DNA of 64,000 nt, taken from assembly GCA_023014485.1 (NCBI GenBank), contig JAJOZX010002577.1, positions 1-64,000 on the forward strand, read 5' to 3'. The stretch's first letter is position 1; each line of letters opens with the position of its first letter. Source of the DNA: Bathynomus jamesi (Eukaryota; Arthropoda; Malacostraca; Isopoda; Cirolanidae). The notes beneath the pieces were generated by a model. The model had not been told where the DNA came from. It ran no database searches and was given only the letters and a program-made list of their open reading frames with translations. Both the position numbers and the translations under genes were made by a program. Positions 21,297 through 33,782 of the stretch are shown piece by piece.

Positions 21297-22328
21297 ATTA
21301 CAGGAGACTTTTATCTCCCAAATTGCACCTGGAACCAATATGGTGATATGAAATCAGGGACAAAAAGATCCAAATCAAAACACCTGGATGAGTTTATGGA
21401 AAAACTCTTCCTAGTGCTGACAAATAATGCAACTACAATTGACCACATTGTTATACACCAACTATACACTCCAACCACAATGTCTTGCATGTATTCACAA
21501 ACTTGTCTCTCCACAAATGTAAGCAAGACCCATGCCAAGTGGACTTGCCCTACTCTGACCTAAACCTGCACAAGTCAGTCTGGACATCAATAAATAACTG
21601 TCTAGGAAAAATAAACTGGGAAAATGAATTAAAAAACCTAGAACCAGAAAAGAATGCTGGAGTAGAATAAAATATCTGCTATCATCAGCATTATACAAGC
21701 ACACACCAAAGAAAAATGATATTGCAAAGAAGCACCTGTCAAAAGAACTTAAGTGATACAAGATGTAGTAACATCTGGAAACAGATACTGATGTTAGAAC
21801 TTGAAATAAAGGAGTCAACTTTAAGAGACTATTGATAATGATCACAAAGCTATTGGCACTATAAAAGAAAGTAGCAAATTCTTCTTTAGCTATGCTAAAT
21901 GCAAAGCAGTTATCAAAATAAGCATTGGCCCATTGCTTGCTAAGGATGGACTAATTCTTATATCTAATCCGCAGGAAATGGCAAGCATTCTACAAACTCA
22001 ATATGCTTTAAACTGGAGTACCCCTGTAGTAGCTAAGAAAATAAAAACCAGCATTTTTTGATAGAGAAGAAAATGACCAAGACAGACCATTATTGGAAGA
22101 TATACAAATAACCACTAGAGATATACAACAGGCAATAGCAGAGCTACCAGGGAGTTCAGCCCCTGGTCCAGGTGGAATTGGAACCAAGATTCTTAAAATC
22201 TTGTGGAAATCTTCACTACACACCAGTAGAATCCCACCAATCATGAAACAAGCAAGTATTACCCCAATCTACAAAGGAGGCAAAAGAAAGGAAGCCAAGA
22301 CTATAGACCCATATCCTTGACTTCCCAT

Positions 22329-24444
22329 CAGACATGGGATAATAGTATCAAGTAATAGTAATAGACTATTGCAGGATTTTTCAAGTAATAGTAATGGATC
22401 ATAATTTTTTGGCTGTAATAGTAGTAGTAATAGAAGGCAGAGTAATAATAGTCTATTACTTTTCTATTACAGTGGCAAATGGACATATTGTGTGAACAAA
22501 GAACTGAAAAATGAACTAAATCTACTCTAAACTAAAATAAATATGCATGTGAATTAATATTGTGGCAAATTTTTCCTTCAAAGTAAAATTTATCAAGACA
22601 TTGTAATGATTTAGTTGAAACAAATATTTATTTGGCTGCTGCTCAGCCTCATTCTGGATCCATGAGTACAGAGCCCTCTGCCTCTCAGCTTTATTGTGGA
22701 TCTATGAGTTTAGAGCCCTCTGCCTCCCAGCCTCATCCTGGATCCATGAGTGCAGAGCCCTCTGCTTCTCAGTCTTATTCTGGATCCCTGAATCCAGACA
22801 CTGTTACATTGCCAGCTCAATACCATCTCACACAGAGTACCCCCAAGGGGCCTTGGTAAATTGGGGTGCTGGGAATGCAGTCAGGAGTCATGATGAGGAG
22901 GCATCTTGGACAATGGTGGTAAGGAGGGGCTGGAAGCGAGTGACCCCTCCAGGAATTTCAACCACTGCAGTAGCTATTGGTGGTGGTCCCTCAAGGTGGT
23001 CTGGTCCCACTCATGCACTGGCTAGAGGGAGTCAGCCTGTGGCAAAGAATGGTGGAGTATCATAGGGGCTGCCAAAACAGATTGTATGATGGCTGTATCA
23101 ATGAAGACTGCAAACATTTTCATCTTGAGATGTTAACCTGATCTTATGGCTGAGGAGCTGCAGGCATTTGTGGAAGATAAATTGAACCTTCAGGTTACAT
23201 GTAGGAAAATTGACTCCAGATAGACTACATACAATTCCTTTCAAGTTAAGCAGACTGTGATGATCCAGGGGTATTTATGGATCCAGCAGTATGGCTGGAA
23301 TGGGTATATGTATGATGGTTCTATGAGAAGGGAAGAAAAACACCTGCAACCCCTCTTGCAAGTGCTGGAGAAGGTAATTATGGAGACATTATGCATCATA
23401 CTGTGGAGGAAAATCCAGCTGAGTCTAATGCTGTAACTGCTGTGCCTGGTATAAGTGAAATTCAACATGTAAAGATGGCTGGCAGAACTCTTGCATCTTC
23501 CTAATTGCAACATTCAATGTAATCTCTTATAACTGTAGAGGCCTAAGCTTAGGTAATAACAGCAAACATGGGTGGATCATAATTGATAAGCTGTTAGAGG
23601 ATGCTGATATTCTCTGTCTGCAGGAAACATAGCTATGGAAACAGGACTTACAAGGACCTGAATAGCCTGTCCAGTAACTTTCATGAGATAGGGGAGGCCA
23701 CCAGAGATAAATAAGATGGTCTCCTTGCAGGCCACCCACCTGGTGGGGTAGCTATTCTATGGAAATTGAGGTATGGGAAATATATTAGTGAATTAAAATT
23801 TGGTTTGAATTGGCTAACTGGAATAGAAATTTGTGTAGACAATAAAAAAATTGTAATTCTGTGTATATCTATGCCTTTTCAGGCAGTTGATAATGAAGAT
23901 GATTATCTCATTAAATTGGGGCAGGTCAGCAGTATTATTGATGAGTTGGATACGACATGTGTAGCTATTATTGGTGACTTTAATGCTAATGTGCTTAATG
24001 ATAATTCTTTGTTTAGCAACCACTTAAAAGCCTTCTGTGAAGATAATAACTTGACCCTTTCATCCATGTGTAGTCTTCCTGGTGATAGCTTTACTTATGT
24101 TAGTGATAGTTGGCACAACACCTCATGGTTGGATCATTCATTGTATTTGGATGTTCATTATACCCACTGATTCACTGGCCTACTTAGTCAGTGCTCCAGA
24201 CAACTATCTTTTAATCTTCTCTGGACCTCTTGTATAATGTTTGTACAGGTCTGTTGAGTCTGAAATAGTGTTTGTTTGTTAACACACTGCTTCTAATTGC
24301 ATTTAAATAGACATAAAGATCCTTTTCAAATGAGTGAAGTACCCCACATACAAAAGTAATAGTAATAGATGAAAATTAAAGTAATAGTAATAGAAGGAAT
24401 CAAAAGTAATAGAAATAGAAACCCAGTAATTGACCCCATATCTG
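22329..24444. mobile_element. hAT element carrying a LINE fragment
   Basis: Ends CAGACATGGG and CCCATATCTG with the perfect 8-bp duplication CTTCCCAT (22321-22328, 24445-24452). Subterminal regions are rich in AGTAATAGTAATAG on both sides. The same end sequence occurs on the 7-kb hAT at 41,487-48,577, so the two are one family. The interior is not hAT but a LINE piece (22,632-24,230). Confidence 0.9.
22632..24230 (+). pseudogene. LINE fragment: ORF1 tail and endonuclease N-part
   Basis: 22,632-22,860 encodes about four degenerate copies of a 14-residue unit, SGSMSTEPSASQ-like, then a region ending CINEDCKHFHLEM with a CCCH-like finger. The endonuclease begins near 23,515 (NVISYNCRGL, DADILCLQE), continues GGVAILW and 23,766-24,170 (IAIIGDFNAN-type block, SFTYVSDSW, SWLDHSLY). 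It stops before any RT, so the copy is 3'-truncated relative to the LINE. The same family recurs at 25,920-29,515 and 49,560-51,540. Confidence 0.65.
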
Positions 24445-25214
24445 CTTCCCATATTATCAAAATATTTGAGAAAGTCTTGGAAAGCCATGTTAATTTTCTA
24501 TAAAATTGACATCTCTTAGAAGAATCTCAACATGGCTTCAGACAAGAGAGATCCTGTCTTACTGAACTTATAGACCATTGCAACACAATCCTACAATATT
24601 TGGGAGAAAACTACAATGTTGATGTCATCTATCTAGACTGCAAAAGCTTTTGACAAGGTTGACCATGGAATATTATTCCATAAACTAAAAGAACTCTGAA
24701 TTTGTGGAAAAATAGGAAAATTGATCCATGCCTTCCTCTCTGACAGAAAACAAATAACAATTGTAAATGGAGCAAGATCTACAGAAAAAGAGGTGATTAC
24801 TGGAGTGCCGCAAGGTATAGTACTGGGACCAATGCTATTCATTATAATGCTAAACAATATAAACAACCTAGGAAGTTCTCTCCCGACATTTGTGGATGAT
24901 ACCAGAATACTAAGACCAATTACAGAAAAAGAAGACTGTGTAGAGCTACAAAAAGATCTACAAACTATATATGCATGGGCAGATGCAAACAATATGACCT
25001 TCAATAAAGACAAATTTGAACTAATTAAGTATGGACTAAATAAATGCCTAAAAGAACAATTCAACTACACTGGACTCACGGGAAAAGATAGTGTACAAAC
25101 TGATCATGTAAGGGATCTGAGGGTTATATTATCTGAAGATGCAACATTCAACCAGGCACATTGACAAAATAATAATATCATGCAAACAACTAATAGGATA
25201 TATACTGAGGACAT

Positions 25215-25530
25215 AACTAGCAAAATTTCTAAATTTGCAGATAACACAGCTCACTGGAGCAGTCAAAAGAGTAGAAGGTAGTTATAGGTTACAAAGAAAG
25301 TTAAACTTATGGACTGGATTGAGAAATATACTGTAGCAGTAATTGTTACCCCAAAATTTTTAAATCTTCAAGGCAATGCCTAGAAGATAGGAACAAATCT
25401 AATAGCTAAATAGGAAGAGGCATTACAAAGGAAGTGGTATAATACCCAATCTGTAATTTCATATATTAGGCCACACTTAAAATACTGTATATAGGCATGG
25501 TCTTATTTCAAGTGGGATATAAATATGAAA
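25215..25530 (+). pseudogene. CR1-like RT C-terminal relic
   Basis: SKISKFADNTA (FADD box decayed to FADN) and YIRPHLKYCI-AWSYFK, the pre-C-terminal block of CR1-type ORF2. Stops throughout. It may be continuous with the CR1 C-terminal relic at 29,640-29,787 and 33,785-33,950, with later elements inserted between. Confidence 0.55.
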
Positions 25531-26548
25531 AAGACAGTTTGTAAATAATATATATCTGTGCTAAAACTTAAGTAATATAGGCTACTTCAGTAGTTCTGTA
25601 AATATTTTAATGATAATTATCAAACTTGAAATGATTAGTCTGTAAAATTCTATTCTAAAATGTTGCTTTATATAATAATAATTATATAAAAAGTAATAAT
25701 TAAAGGTGTAAATTCGCATTTCAACCCGTATAATATGAGTCAGTGGCCAGATGGTATTATTGTTAAGGAGTTTATTCACTTTTCCGGGAGATTTGATAAC
25801 AGGCAAAATAATAATAATAATAATAATAATAGGTGCCCTAATGGTAATGCCTGAAAGTTGTACTGTGTATAATAATAATCTTAGTAATAATAAATTTTCT
25901 ATCAGTCATGGCGGTTAACTTGCTGAAAATAGTCTCATATAATGTTAAGGTCAGTGAGGAATTCAACTGTAGATGTTCATAAAATCTGCGACAGTGCAGA
26001 TTTGATACTCCTCCAGGAGCACTGGCTACCTAAGCAAGAGCTAAAATTCCTCTCTACCATCCATGATGACTTTATGTACCATGCATCATCAGCAGAAGAC
26101 TTGTCAGATGAATTAATGTACGGTAGGCCTTTTGTTGGTGTTGCTTTCTTAATAAGGAAAAATTTGTCAAAACATAAAATTTTTAACAAGCGATAATGTA
26201 AGGTTGTTAGGCATTGAATTACAAGTGAATAATGATTGCATATTAATTGTAAACTGCTATTTACCATACAACAATGGCAGTAATCTAGATGAATACATTG
26301 ATTTTCTGTACAAAATTAAGTCATTATCAGATAACCCCAAATATTCTCACTGTATAATAATGGGGGACTTTAACGCACATGTGAACTCTGAATTCTTTGG
26401 AGAATTGGATAACATGTGCAAGTTGGCAAATTTAAGTATAAGTGATGTAGATGTATTAGGGGTAACCAGTGGTAATTTTACATATGTTAGTGATAGGAGT
26501 GGTACCACCCAGTAGAGTGATCATTGTCTCACTAGTAATGATCTAAAG

Positions 26549-27402
26549 CAGGGGTGGGGAAACCCTTGCCCACGGGCAAAATTTCGCCCACGAGCTAATT
26601 TCAATTCGCCCGCTTAGGTATTTATTATTTACTAAAAATTATTTATTTACAGCCTAGCAAATAGCTTTTTAAAATACATCTTATATACAGCGTGTCCCAA
26701 AGAAATGTATACTACTTTGTTCGATAATACCAGCTATGAGGATAATAAATATATTACTTTTTATATGTTTTTTAATAAAGAATTTTCTTCTGAATCTAAA
26801 TATGTAATTATTTTTATTAAAAATTGAAAAACAAAAAAGTTACAGATGTTTAAATTATAATTATTATTTTCGAGACTTCATGTGCGATATTTTCTAATAT
26901 TTTTGCACGTATACGAGATAAGTTTGAAACCAATGGCACTGTGCAAAACTTACAAAAACAACGTTCTGTAAGACATCGAACATCTTAGATAAAGTGTCAT
27001 TTAACCATGGAATTTGTAAATTTTTTGAATTAACTAATAATTACAACATTTATGCTTCAATATCAACACTAAACATAAGTATCTCAAAACAGTCGGTTAA
27101 AATATTAGAAAATATCACACATGAAGTTTCGAAAATAATAATTATAATTTAAACATCTGTAATTTTTTGTTCTTCAATTTTTAATAAAAATAATTACATA
27201 TTTAGATTCAGGAGAAAATTCTTTATTAAAAAACATATAAAAAGTAATATATTCATTATCCTCATAGCTGGTATTATCGAACAAAGTGGGTATACATTTC
27301 TTTGGGACACGCTGTATATAAGCTTAAAATTTGCCAGACGCCTGCGGAGGTGTTTATGTTATCGATTTTTGCCCTTGGTACTTAAAAGTTTCCCCACCCC
27401 TG
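26549..27402. mobile_element. hAT MITE, itself interrupted
   Basis: Ends CAGGGGTGGGGAAAC and GTTTCCCCACCCCTG, with the 8-bp duplication ATCTAAAG (26541-26548, 27403-27410). Subterminal TTGCCC/GCCCTTGG-type inverted matches are present. No coding sequence of its own. It sits in the endonuclease of the LINE at 25,920-29,515 and contains the mariner-like MITE at 26,688-27,314. Confidence 0.9.
26688..27314. mobile_element. Mariner/Tc1-like MITE with 200-bp inverted arms
   Basis: Starts CAGCGTGTCCCAAAGAAATG and ends with its inverse, flanked by TA. The arms, about 26,688-26,900 and 27,105-27,314, are inverted copies. The 200-bp centre encodes a decayed HTH piece, RIRDKFETNGTVQNLQKQRS, similar to the transposase of the element at 45,922-46,823. 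It is therefore a deletion derivative of a related family with expanded TIRs. Confidence 0.9.
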
Positions 27403-29789
27403 ATCTAAAGGATCAAATTGTTAGAGTTCATATTCTGCATGATTTCCTTCTTTCTGATCATAGACCATTAGAAATATTAATTAACTTTACCAATTTATGT
27501 GCAACATGACTTAACAAGATCTCAATAGGTGAGAATAATTGCGTTGATTGGTCTAATGTTAATATGCAACAGAGAATAGAATACAAAGACAGAACAGGTC
27601 ACCTCTTTAATAATTTAGAAATTTTGCATCTTGCCTGTAGTAATCCTTGCTCAAATGATTCTCACTGTAAACTCATAGATAGGTATTATAGTAAGATAAT
27701 ATCCCTGTTAAGAGAAGCAGGAAGCCCCCTGATTAAATCTTACAACTATCATACTAAGATTATTCCTGGATGGAATGATTTTATTACCACCCCTGAAGAG
27801 AGAATCGAAAGACACCTATGATTTGTGGTGCTTTCATGGTAGACCCAGATTAGGACCTGTATACATGAATATATGTAAAAGTAGGGGTCAGTATAAGGCG
27901 GCCATAAGGTGATGCAAACAGGAAGAAGAGTGTTCGAGTATCAAAAGCCTGTGAAGCTCGCATAAATAATGATGATGACAAATTTTGGAAATTTGTTAAA
28001 TATCAAACTGGTGTCAAAAATGTCCTCCCTCTGACAATTGATGGGGTGTTGGGGGAGGATGAAATTGCAAAGCTGTGGAAAAACCACTACTGTAACATTC
28101 TTAACAGTGTGAGTAGGGATAATCTTAAGATAGGTTGCAGCAAAGTGACTGTGGGAGGGACAAGGGAAAATACATTGATATCAGTTTCTGAAGTAAAGAG
28201 GTTAATTAAAGAGTTAAAGACTGGTTCCGTGTCAAGGGTAGATGACTTATTGAATGAGCTCTTAAAATATGCAAATGACATAGTATGTTAGCATATATCA
28301 TTGCTCCTATCAGCCATGCTTGCTCATAGCTATATCCCTGCGGAGTTCATGAGGGTATATATCTTGCCCCTGGTCAAAAATAAGTACGGAGACATTTTGT
28401 CCAGCAATAATTACAGGCCTATTGCTGTCGCTTCCTGCTCAAAACTACTAGAAAAACTCTTGTTACTCCAATTAAATGATTTCCTATGGACTTCTAATCA
28501 GTTTGGTTTTAAAAGGTCCTACTCAACTGACCTGTGTATCTATGTACTTAAAGAAACAATATCTAAATACATTGACAGTAATTCAACTATTTATAGCTGT
28601 TTCCTAGATATAAGTAAGGCATATGATAGTTTGAACCACAATATTTTATTTGAAAAACTAGAAGACAAGAACGTTTCCATGTACATATTAAATGTATTGA
28701 AATTTTGGTATTCCCACCAATCTTTCACCATTAGGTGGGGCAATGTACTATCCGAGTGTTTTGGCTCCTTTGCAGGGTGAGACGAGGCTCCTTGCTCTCC
28801 CCTTTGCTGTTTAATTTGTGTATTGACGGATTAATTGCTTCACTTAATGAGGCAACAGTGGGATGTTGTATGGATAACACAAGGATAAATAACTCAGTTT
28901 ATGTCAATGATATGGTGTTAATAAGTCCCTCTGTTAAAGGTCTGGATTGGCTACTAAAAGTCTGCAAAGTGTATCTGCAGAAATATGATATTCATTTTAA
29001 TGTTACAAAAACTAATGTTATGTAGTTTCATCCTAAAAGCTGTAATCAGCCAGCTGATATAAGGTTTAAAATGAATGGTGAAGTAATTGAGGAAGTACAA
29101 GAGTTTCAGTATTTGGGTCGAACTACTACCAGCTCCTTGAGTGATGACTCGGATATAAGAAAACAATCTTGAAGCCTATGTGCTAAAGCGAATATGACTA
29201 TAAGGAACTTTTGGTTCTGTACAAGTGAAGCTAAAGACTCTTTTTTCATACTTTCTGCAGTAATATATACAGACAGCAACTCTGGGTGAATTATAAAAAA
29301 GGTTCTGGCAGAACCCTAAATTTGCTGTACAACAGGTCTTTTAGACTTGCATAAATTACCCCCTAGATGCTCAGCTTCGCAAATGTTTGCTATATTATTA
29401 CAATACAGTATTATTTCTAATCACTTGTATATATTTCTATCCTTAGTATATGAACTGTCATTGTATTGATAATATTTGTCATATGGACTATAGTCTGCCA
29501 ATAAACCTTTTCATTTTTATTTTATATACTGGTTATATAGCTCGGATACCCTTGATAGGCCTGAATGGATTCATGTTGTCAAAATGTAATGGTAGAAGAT
29601 GTTCCATATAGAGAAATTAACTTGTCCCTGGCTTGAGGGAAAGGAGTTTGGAATGTTTTCTTTTTAAAAATGTTTAAGAGGTGACAGGATTGAACTGTAC
29701 AAAATGCTTGCTGGCATAGATAGGGTAGATGTAAAAAATTCTTTATTAGAAATTAATAGAAATAGACTAAGACTGGCCTGCCGCCGGTA

Positions 29790-32700
29790 GAGGTAGGGGG
29801 TAAAATGGCATGTTGTCAAAAACAAGTGATCATAGCCTCATTTTGTGTGAAAATACATGAATATGAAGTTTTGAAAAAGTTTTTTGCTGAAAATTGTGTA
29901 TACAAAAATTGCACCACAATTTACTGATTTTTAGCGTCAAAACAGTGTTAGGGGGGTCAAAATTATGATTTTTGGAAATACTCGCTGTGTGCTTGGGAAT
30001 GATTAGAGTTCTTGATATATATCTTTGGTAGCAAATAGAATTGTCATTTGTATTATATTTTTGATAAATTTATGCTAGAATTTTAGTCACGCTTGAGTGA
30101 TTTTGGAGAAAAATTGGCCGGTTCGAGCTCAAAATCCAGACATTTTGTGGTTTTCCAATCATTTATTGACACAAAATGCAAATTAAAAGCACACCGTTCT
30201 TATGACTGATTTTCTATTTCATTTTTTGCACTGCATGCTTGAAAGCTGTCACAATATCATTAATGTTAGTCAAGGCGAATCGGTTGATACGGGAATCAAA
30301 CTTCCATTCACCTTCAACAACGACATCAAGAATTTGTTCATGCTGAACGTCTTCTTGTGCTGGGTACCACCACCACTTGTTCATGCCCTTCTTCTCACGG
30401 TATAAGTGGTCCAAAGTCATTGACTTGTCTGCAATGAACTTGTTATAGGCAATGAACCAGTTGTACTCTCCATTTTTCTCTTCATCCTGCCAAATGACAG
30501 CACATAGCTGATTCACCTCCAAGCACATGATTTTGTTGGTGGCAGGGTGGTGGATGAAGACTTTGAAATAAGTTCCAGCGTTTGGCAGTTAGATGCCAAG
30601 TTTGCAACTGTAGCAGTTGATACCTCATTGGCATTTGAGTCATCTTCACTCAGCAATATGAGGAGGTTCTCAAGTTTTTCATCGTGATATATACTGTTTT
30701 GACAATATAATTCTGGGTGCTGCAGTTTGTCACTCTTGTGGGTGTGTGAATAGTATGCCATCTCAGTTTTCACTATAAATTCTGCTTGACTTGGCCTCAT
30801 CTGAAGAGTTTGCATTAACTCTTCAGGTGTTGTACATGGCCCTGACCAAGTTTTGCAGTTTGTGAGAAGCTTTTTTGTGTGGTCACTGGCATTTCTCTTT
30901 TTAGCCATTTCGAGCTTGATTCGAGCCTTTAGCTTTGTTTTTTGAGCGTTGTTCCAGCTTTTTTCGATCCAGTAACACTTTCGTGATTCTTTTAGTGCTG
31001 CTTTGCACTGGGCCCTGCCATGCTTTATACAGGCACAAATCGTTTCTCAATGATTTAGCAGTGAATTTTTTGTTTCGACACTTTGCAGCTTTTGCTGCCC
31101 TCTTGTCGAACACAGCCAGGTTTCGTTCAGCAGCAAGATTGTTCGTTGGTAAACCCAAGAGTTGCGAGTCTGGCAAGCTGGAGATATCGCTTGCTCGTAA
31201 GCTTTGGTTTACATGTGCAAATCCATATTCTCTCCCACATTGAAGCTTAATGCCTTCAGCTGCTGCTACACACATTTTCTCAAGTATGTGGAGACTTAAG
31301 GCATCCTGCGGTTTCTGTACCTGTATGCCACGTACATTAATGACATATGCTTGGAGTGTGGATAGCTTTCCTTGGCAGAGCTCTTCATAAAGTCTAGGCA
31401 AAATGCAAACCAGGTCAGATTGTGTACTTATTTCTACCATGTGCAGAAATGGGAAAGTAACATGGTGGTTGAAGTAGGCCAGACATTGCAATTCTGTGTA
31501 GAAGAGCTCACTTGCCATGTACAAGCAGCAGGCTTCCGCAAGCTGGTTGGTGCTGTTGCTTTCATCCAGAAGCATTTGCAAAATGGCATAAGCTTCCACG
31601 ATTGCTGCTGCTGCTTTACCAAGCTTGGCAAATCTCCGCTGTTTCATGTCGCATCAAGTTTTTCCACAGTGTGGCTCTTGCATAGAAGATGGATGGGCTG
31701 ATAGTTGCTCTGAATCACTGCTGCAATGCATTCGGTGATCCTCAAGTTTTTTGCAACAGCATCAGTCATAAATGAGTCGATTTTTTCCCACAGATTGTTT
31801 ATTGTCACTTCCCTATCAGTCTCGATTGATGCTGCATTTGCCAGTCGTGTCAGGTTTTCGATTAGTAAGTCGGAAATTTGCTGACGATCTTCATAGGCAA
31901 AGAACATTGGTCTTAGCACAAACTCAGTACCATCAGAGAAGTTCAACAAAATGGCCGGCCATTCACCATCAATGCTGTTTCGGGATGTTGTATCATAATG
32001 AAGTACTGACTTAACAGACAAAGGTTTGTTAAGTAGATACATTGAAGCATCTCTTTCAACTTGCGATGCTTGCATTTGCTTGTAATCTGATATTGTTCTG
32101 GTGGAAGGGATCACATACAAATAGTTCTTGTATTCTGAAACAGTTAAGGGTATATGAGACTTCTTTTCTGGTGGTTCTTGACCATCTTCAAGCGTATCTA
32201 CACTTTCCATGGAAACATCTTCTGTTGGATTACTTAAATACAGCTCATGATTGTACAAATACTTGCAAACAATTTGTACAGCAAGTCGAGAAGTTTCAAC
32301 TGAAATTCCACACATTGTAGATAGGTTAGCACACGTAGATTTGATTTCATCTGTGCACACTTTAATATTTTTCCTCAGTTTTGGTCGATTCACAAATATG
32401 TCATCTGTTTGTGTGGTGGCTGAAACCATTGTCATGGTTGAACGAACTAGCCCGGAGCGATTCAAACTTTGATAAGTTCCAGCTGAAGGTGAGTGATTGT
32501 CATCTTGGTCATCCTCATTCGAATGAACATCAGCCATTGCAAAATCAATCTCAGCTGCTACCCTTTGTTCTTGTTCTAATTGTGCCATGTGTAATTGAGC
32601 CTTTTCCTGTATGTATTCAATGTCAATTTCTTCACTGATTCGTGCTATTCGAGTGGATTTTTGATCTTCATAGAATGCTTTTTCATCGCCAGTAAGTTCT

Positions 32701-33782
32701 TCAGTTTGTTTTCCAATGTCCAAAAGGCTATCTGGACATATCCCTGCGAAATAGAATGATGGTGTATGTATGTTTGTATAGAAATAGATAAGCTAGGCTT
32801 ATTTACTGCACATTGTTAAATTTCTCACCAGATCCTGCTTTAGGTGTGAAACTTCTCCACGCTTTATTTAGTTGTCGCAAGGATTTAGGTTCACTTGGAC
32901 CCAGATTTTTCTTCTTCCCTTTTTTGCGATGGGCTATAAAAACAAATATAATTAATAATAATATAGTGATGAAGTGATCCTACTTTATTACCAGCGAAAC
33001 ATAAGAAAGGAAAATAGAATGTACCTCGGATGTAGACTTGAGTGATAAATCTCAACCAATTTTGTCAGTTTTCTTTTAATAGAATTTATAGTCAGAACAT
33101 GTTCTTCACCAAATGACTTGATCCAGATTTGTCGTAGAGATACACTGCATGCATGAATTGTTGCACTCCTACAATAAAAAAGACTCATGAGCTTTAGTTA
33201 TTAACATATCAATATTGCACTTACGTTGTAAGACCATATAGACTTCAAAAACTTACATTTTTGAGCTTTTTGGTTGTGTCGCCTCTGAAAATATTGCGAT
33301 TGCTGCATCATACCAAGTAGGTAGCTTTTGTGCCATTGCTAGGCGTGGTTGCTACTGATCGGCTGATTTTAAAGCGTTGCTTTTCCAAACTTTTATCATA
33401 TTATTTCGCAAAAAGTGCTAAAAGTAAAACAATCACCAATTTCTGTATTCTAAACAAAAAAGATAGAATAAATATGTAAATTATCTGAAATATAGAAATG
33501 TACAAAGGTTAATATCTCATGTGAAGAGCAGCAGAACATTCAATATGTTATTAAATAAATTTTTATGTTATAAGACTTAGTTTTGAAGCGGTTTAGCTAT
33601 AAAATTGCAAACATACTAAAAAATGGTGGTTTTCGAGTAAATTTGAGTGCAATTTTTGTATATAAGCCAAAACCAATTTTTTTTGCTTGAATCATGTTAT
33701 TGGCATGAAAAGCTGTCATTTGAGCCTATGCTCACTCAAATCTGAGCACATGACCCTCAGACCCCCCTCTACCCCCTACCTC
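29790..33782 (-). mobile_element. TIR DNA transposon of unassigned superfamily, TA target
   Basis: Ends GAGGTAGGGGGTA and TACCCCCTACCTC are perfect 13-bp inverted repeats, flanked by TA (29,788-29,789 and 33,783-33,784). Subterminal inverted copies of TATACAAAAATTGCAC lie at about 29,900 and 33,648. The length is 3993 bp. The host CR1 frame is continuous if the element and one TA are removed, which proves a 2-bp duplication. The single gene inside (minus strand, 33,336-30,214) is spliced and has no resemblance I can place among Tc1/mariner, hAT, piggyBac, PIF/Harbinger, Mutator or CACTA transposases. Confidence 0.85.
30214..33336 (-). pseudogene. Spliced transposase-like gene of unknown family, lightly broken
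   Basis: Inferred exons: 33336-33257 (MAQKLPTWYDAAIAIFSEAT...), 33168-33025, 32933-32829 (KKKNLGPSEPKSLRQLNKAW) and 32743 to 30214. The introns are 85-91 bp with GT-AG ends. Exon 1-2 and 3-4 phases agree; exon 2-3 is off by one base. Exon 4 has single-base frame breaks near 31,645, 30,905 and 30,520. Visible features: an acidic coiled stretch (EEIDIEYIQEKAQLHMAQLE); STRTISDYKQMQAS; LHYDTTSRNSIDGEWPAIL; QPIHLLCKSHTVEKLD (C-x2-H); LQCGREYGF; an Arg/Lys-rich tail (RKKLEQRSKNKAKG); and an acidic W-rich C-terminus (NKWWWYPAQEDV). Reconstructed length is about 1000 residues. No named domain recognised. A catalytic role for the Asp in YDTT is a guess. Confidence 0.7.

Larger units (their letters stand above)
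19921..25200 (+). pseudogene. LINE ORF2 (endonuclease and RT), split by two hATs
   Basis: Endonuclease blocks: VIFLTETHLNP, GGVLMYIPENI, CELLIIMLSINKEDIILVNI, then LIIT joined across the hAT to GDFYLPNCTWN. RT blocks: IAELPGSSAPGPGGIGTKIL, PIYKGGKR, PISLTSH joined across the second hAT to IIKIFEKVLES, QHGFRQERSC, FDKVDHG, VITGVPQGIVLGPMLF, and FVDDT in place of the usual YADD/FADD. It ends about 25,160 (ILSEDATFNQAH). Frame changes and stops occur throughout. Both hAT insertions duplicated 8 bp of the coding sequence, and the frame is continuous if they are removed. Confidence 0.8.
25920..29515 (+). pseudogene. LINE, almost full-length ORF2, dead
   Basis: Endonuclease: KIVSYNVK, DSADLILLQEHWLPKQEL, FVGVAFLIRKNL, IIMGDFNAHVNSEF, FTYVSDRSG, SDHCLTSND; the latter joins across a hAT to LKDQIVRVHILHDFLLSDHR. 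Linker: KFWKFVKYQTGVKNVLPLTI. RT: NNYRPIAVASCSKLLEKLLL, NQFGFKRSYSTDLCIY, FLDISKAYDSLNHNILFEKL, RRGSLLSPLLFNLCIDGLI, YVNDMVL in place of YADD, then FQYLG. A poly(A)-signal-like AATAAA lies near 29,500. The missing second Asp of the YxDD box and several stops make it inactive. Confidence 0.8.
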
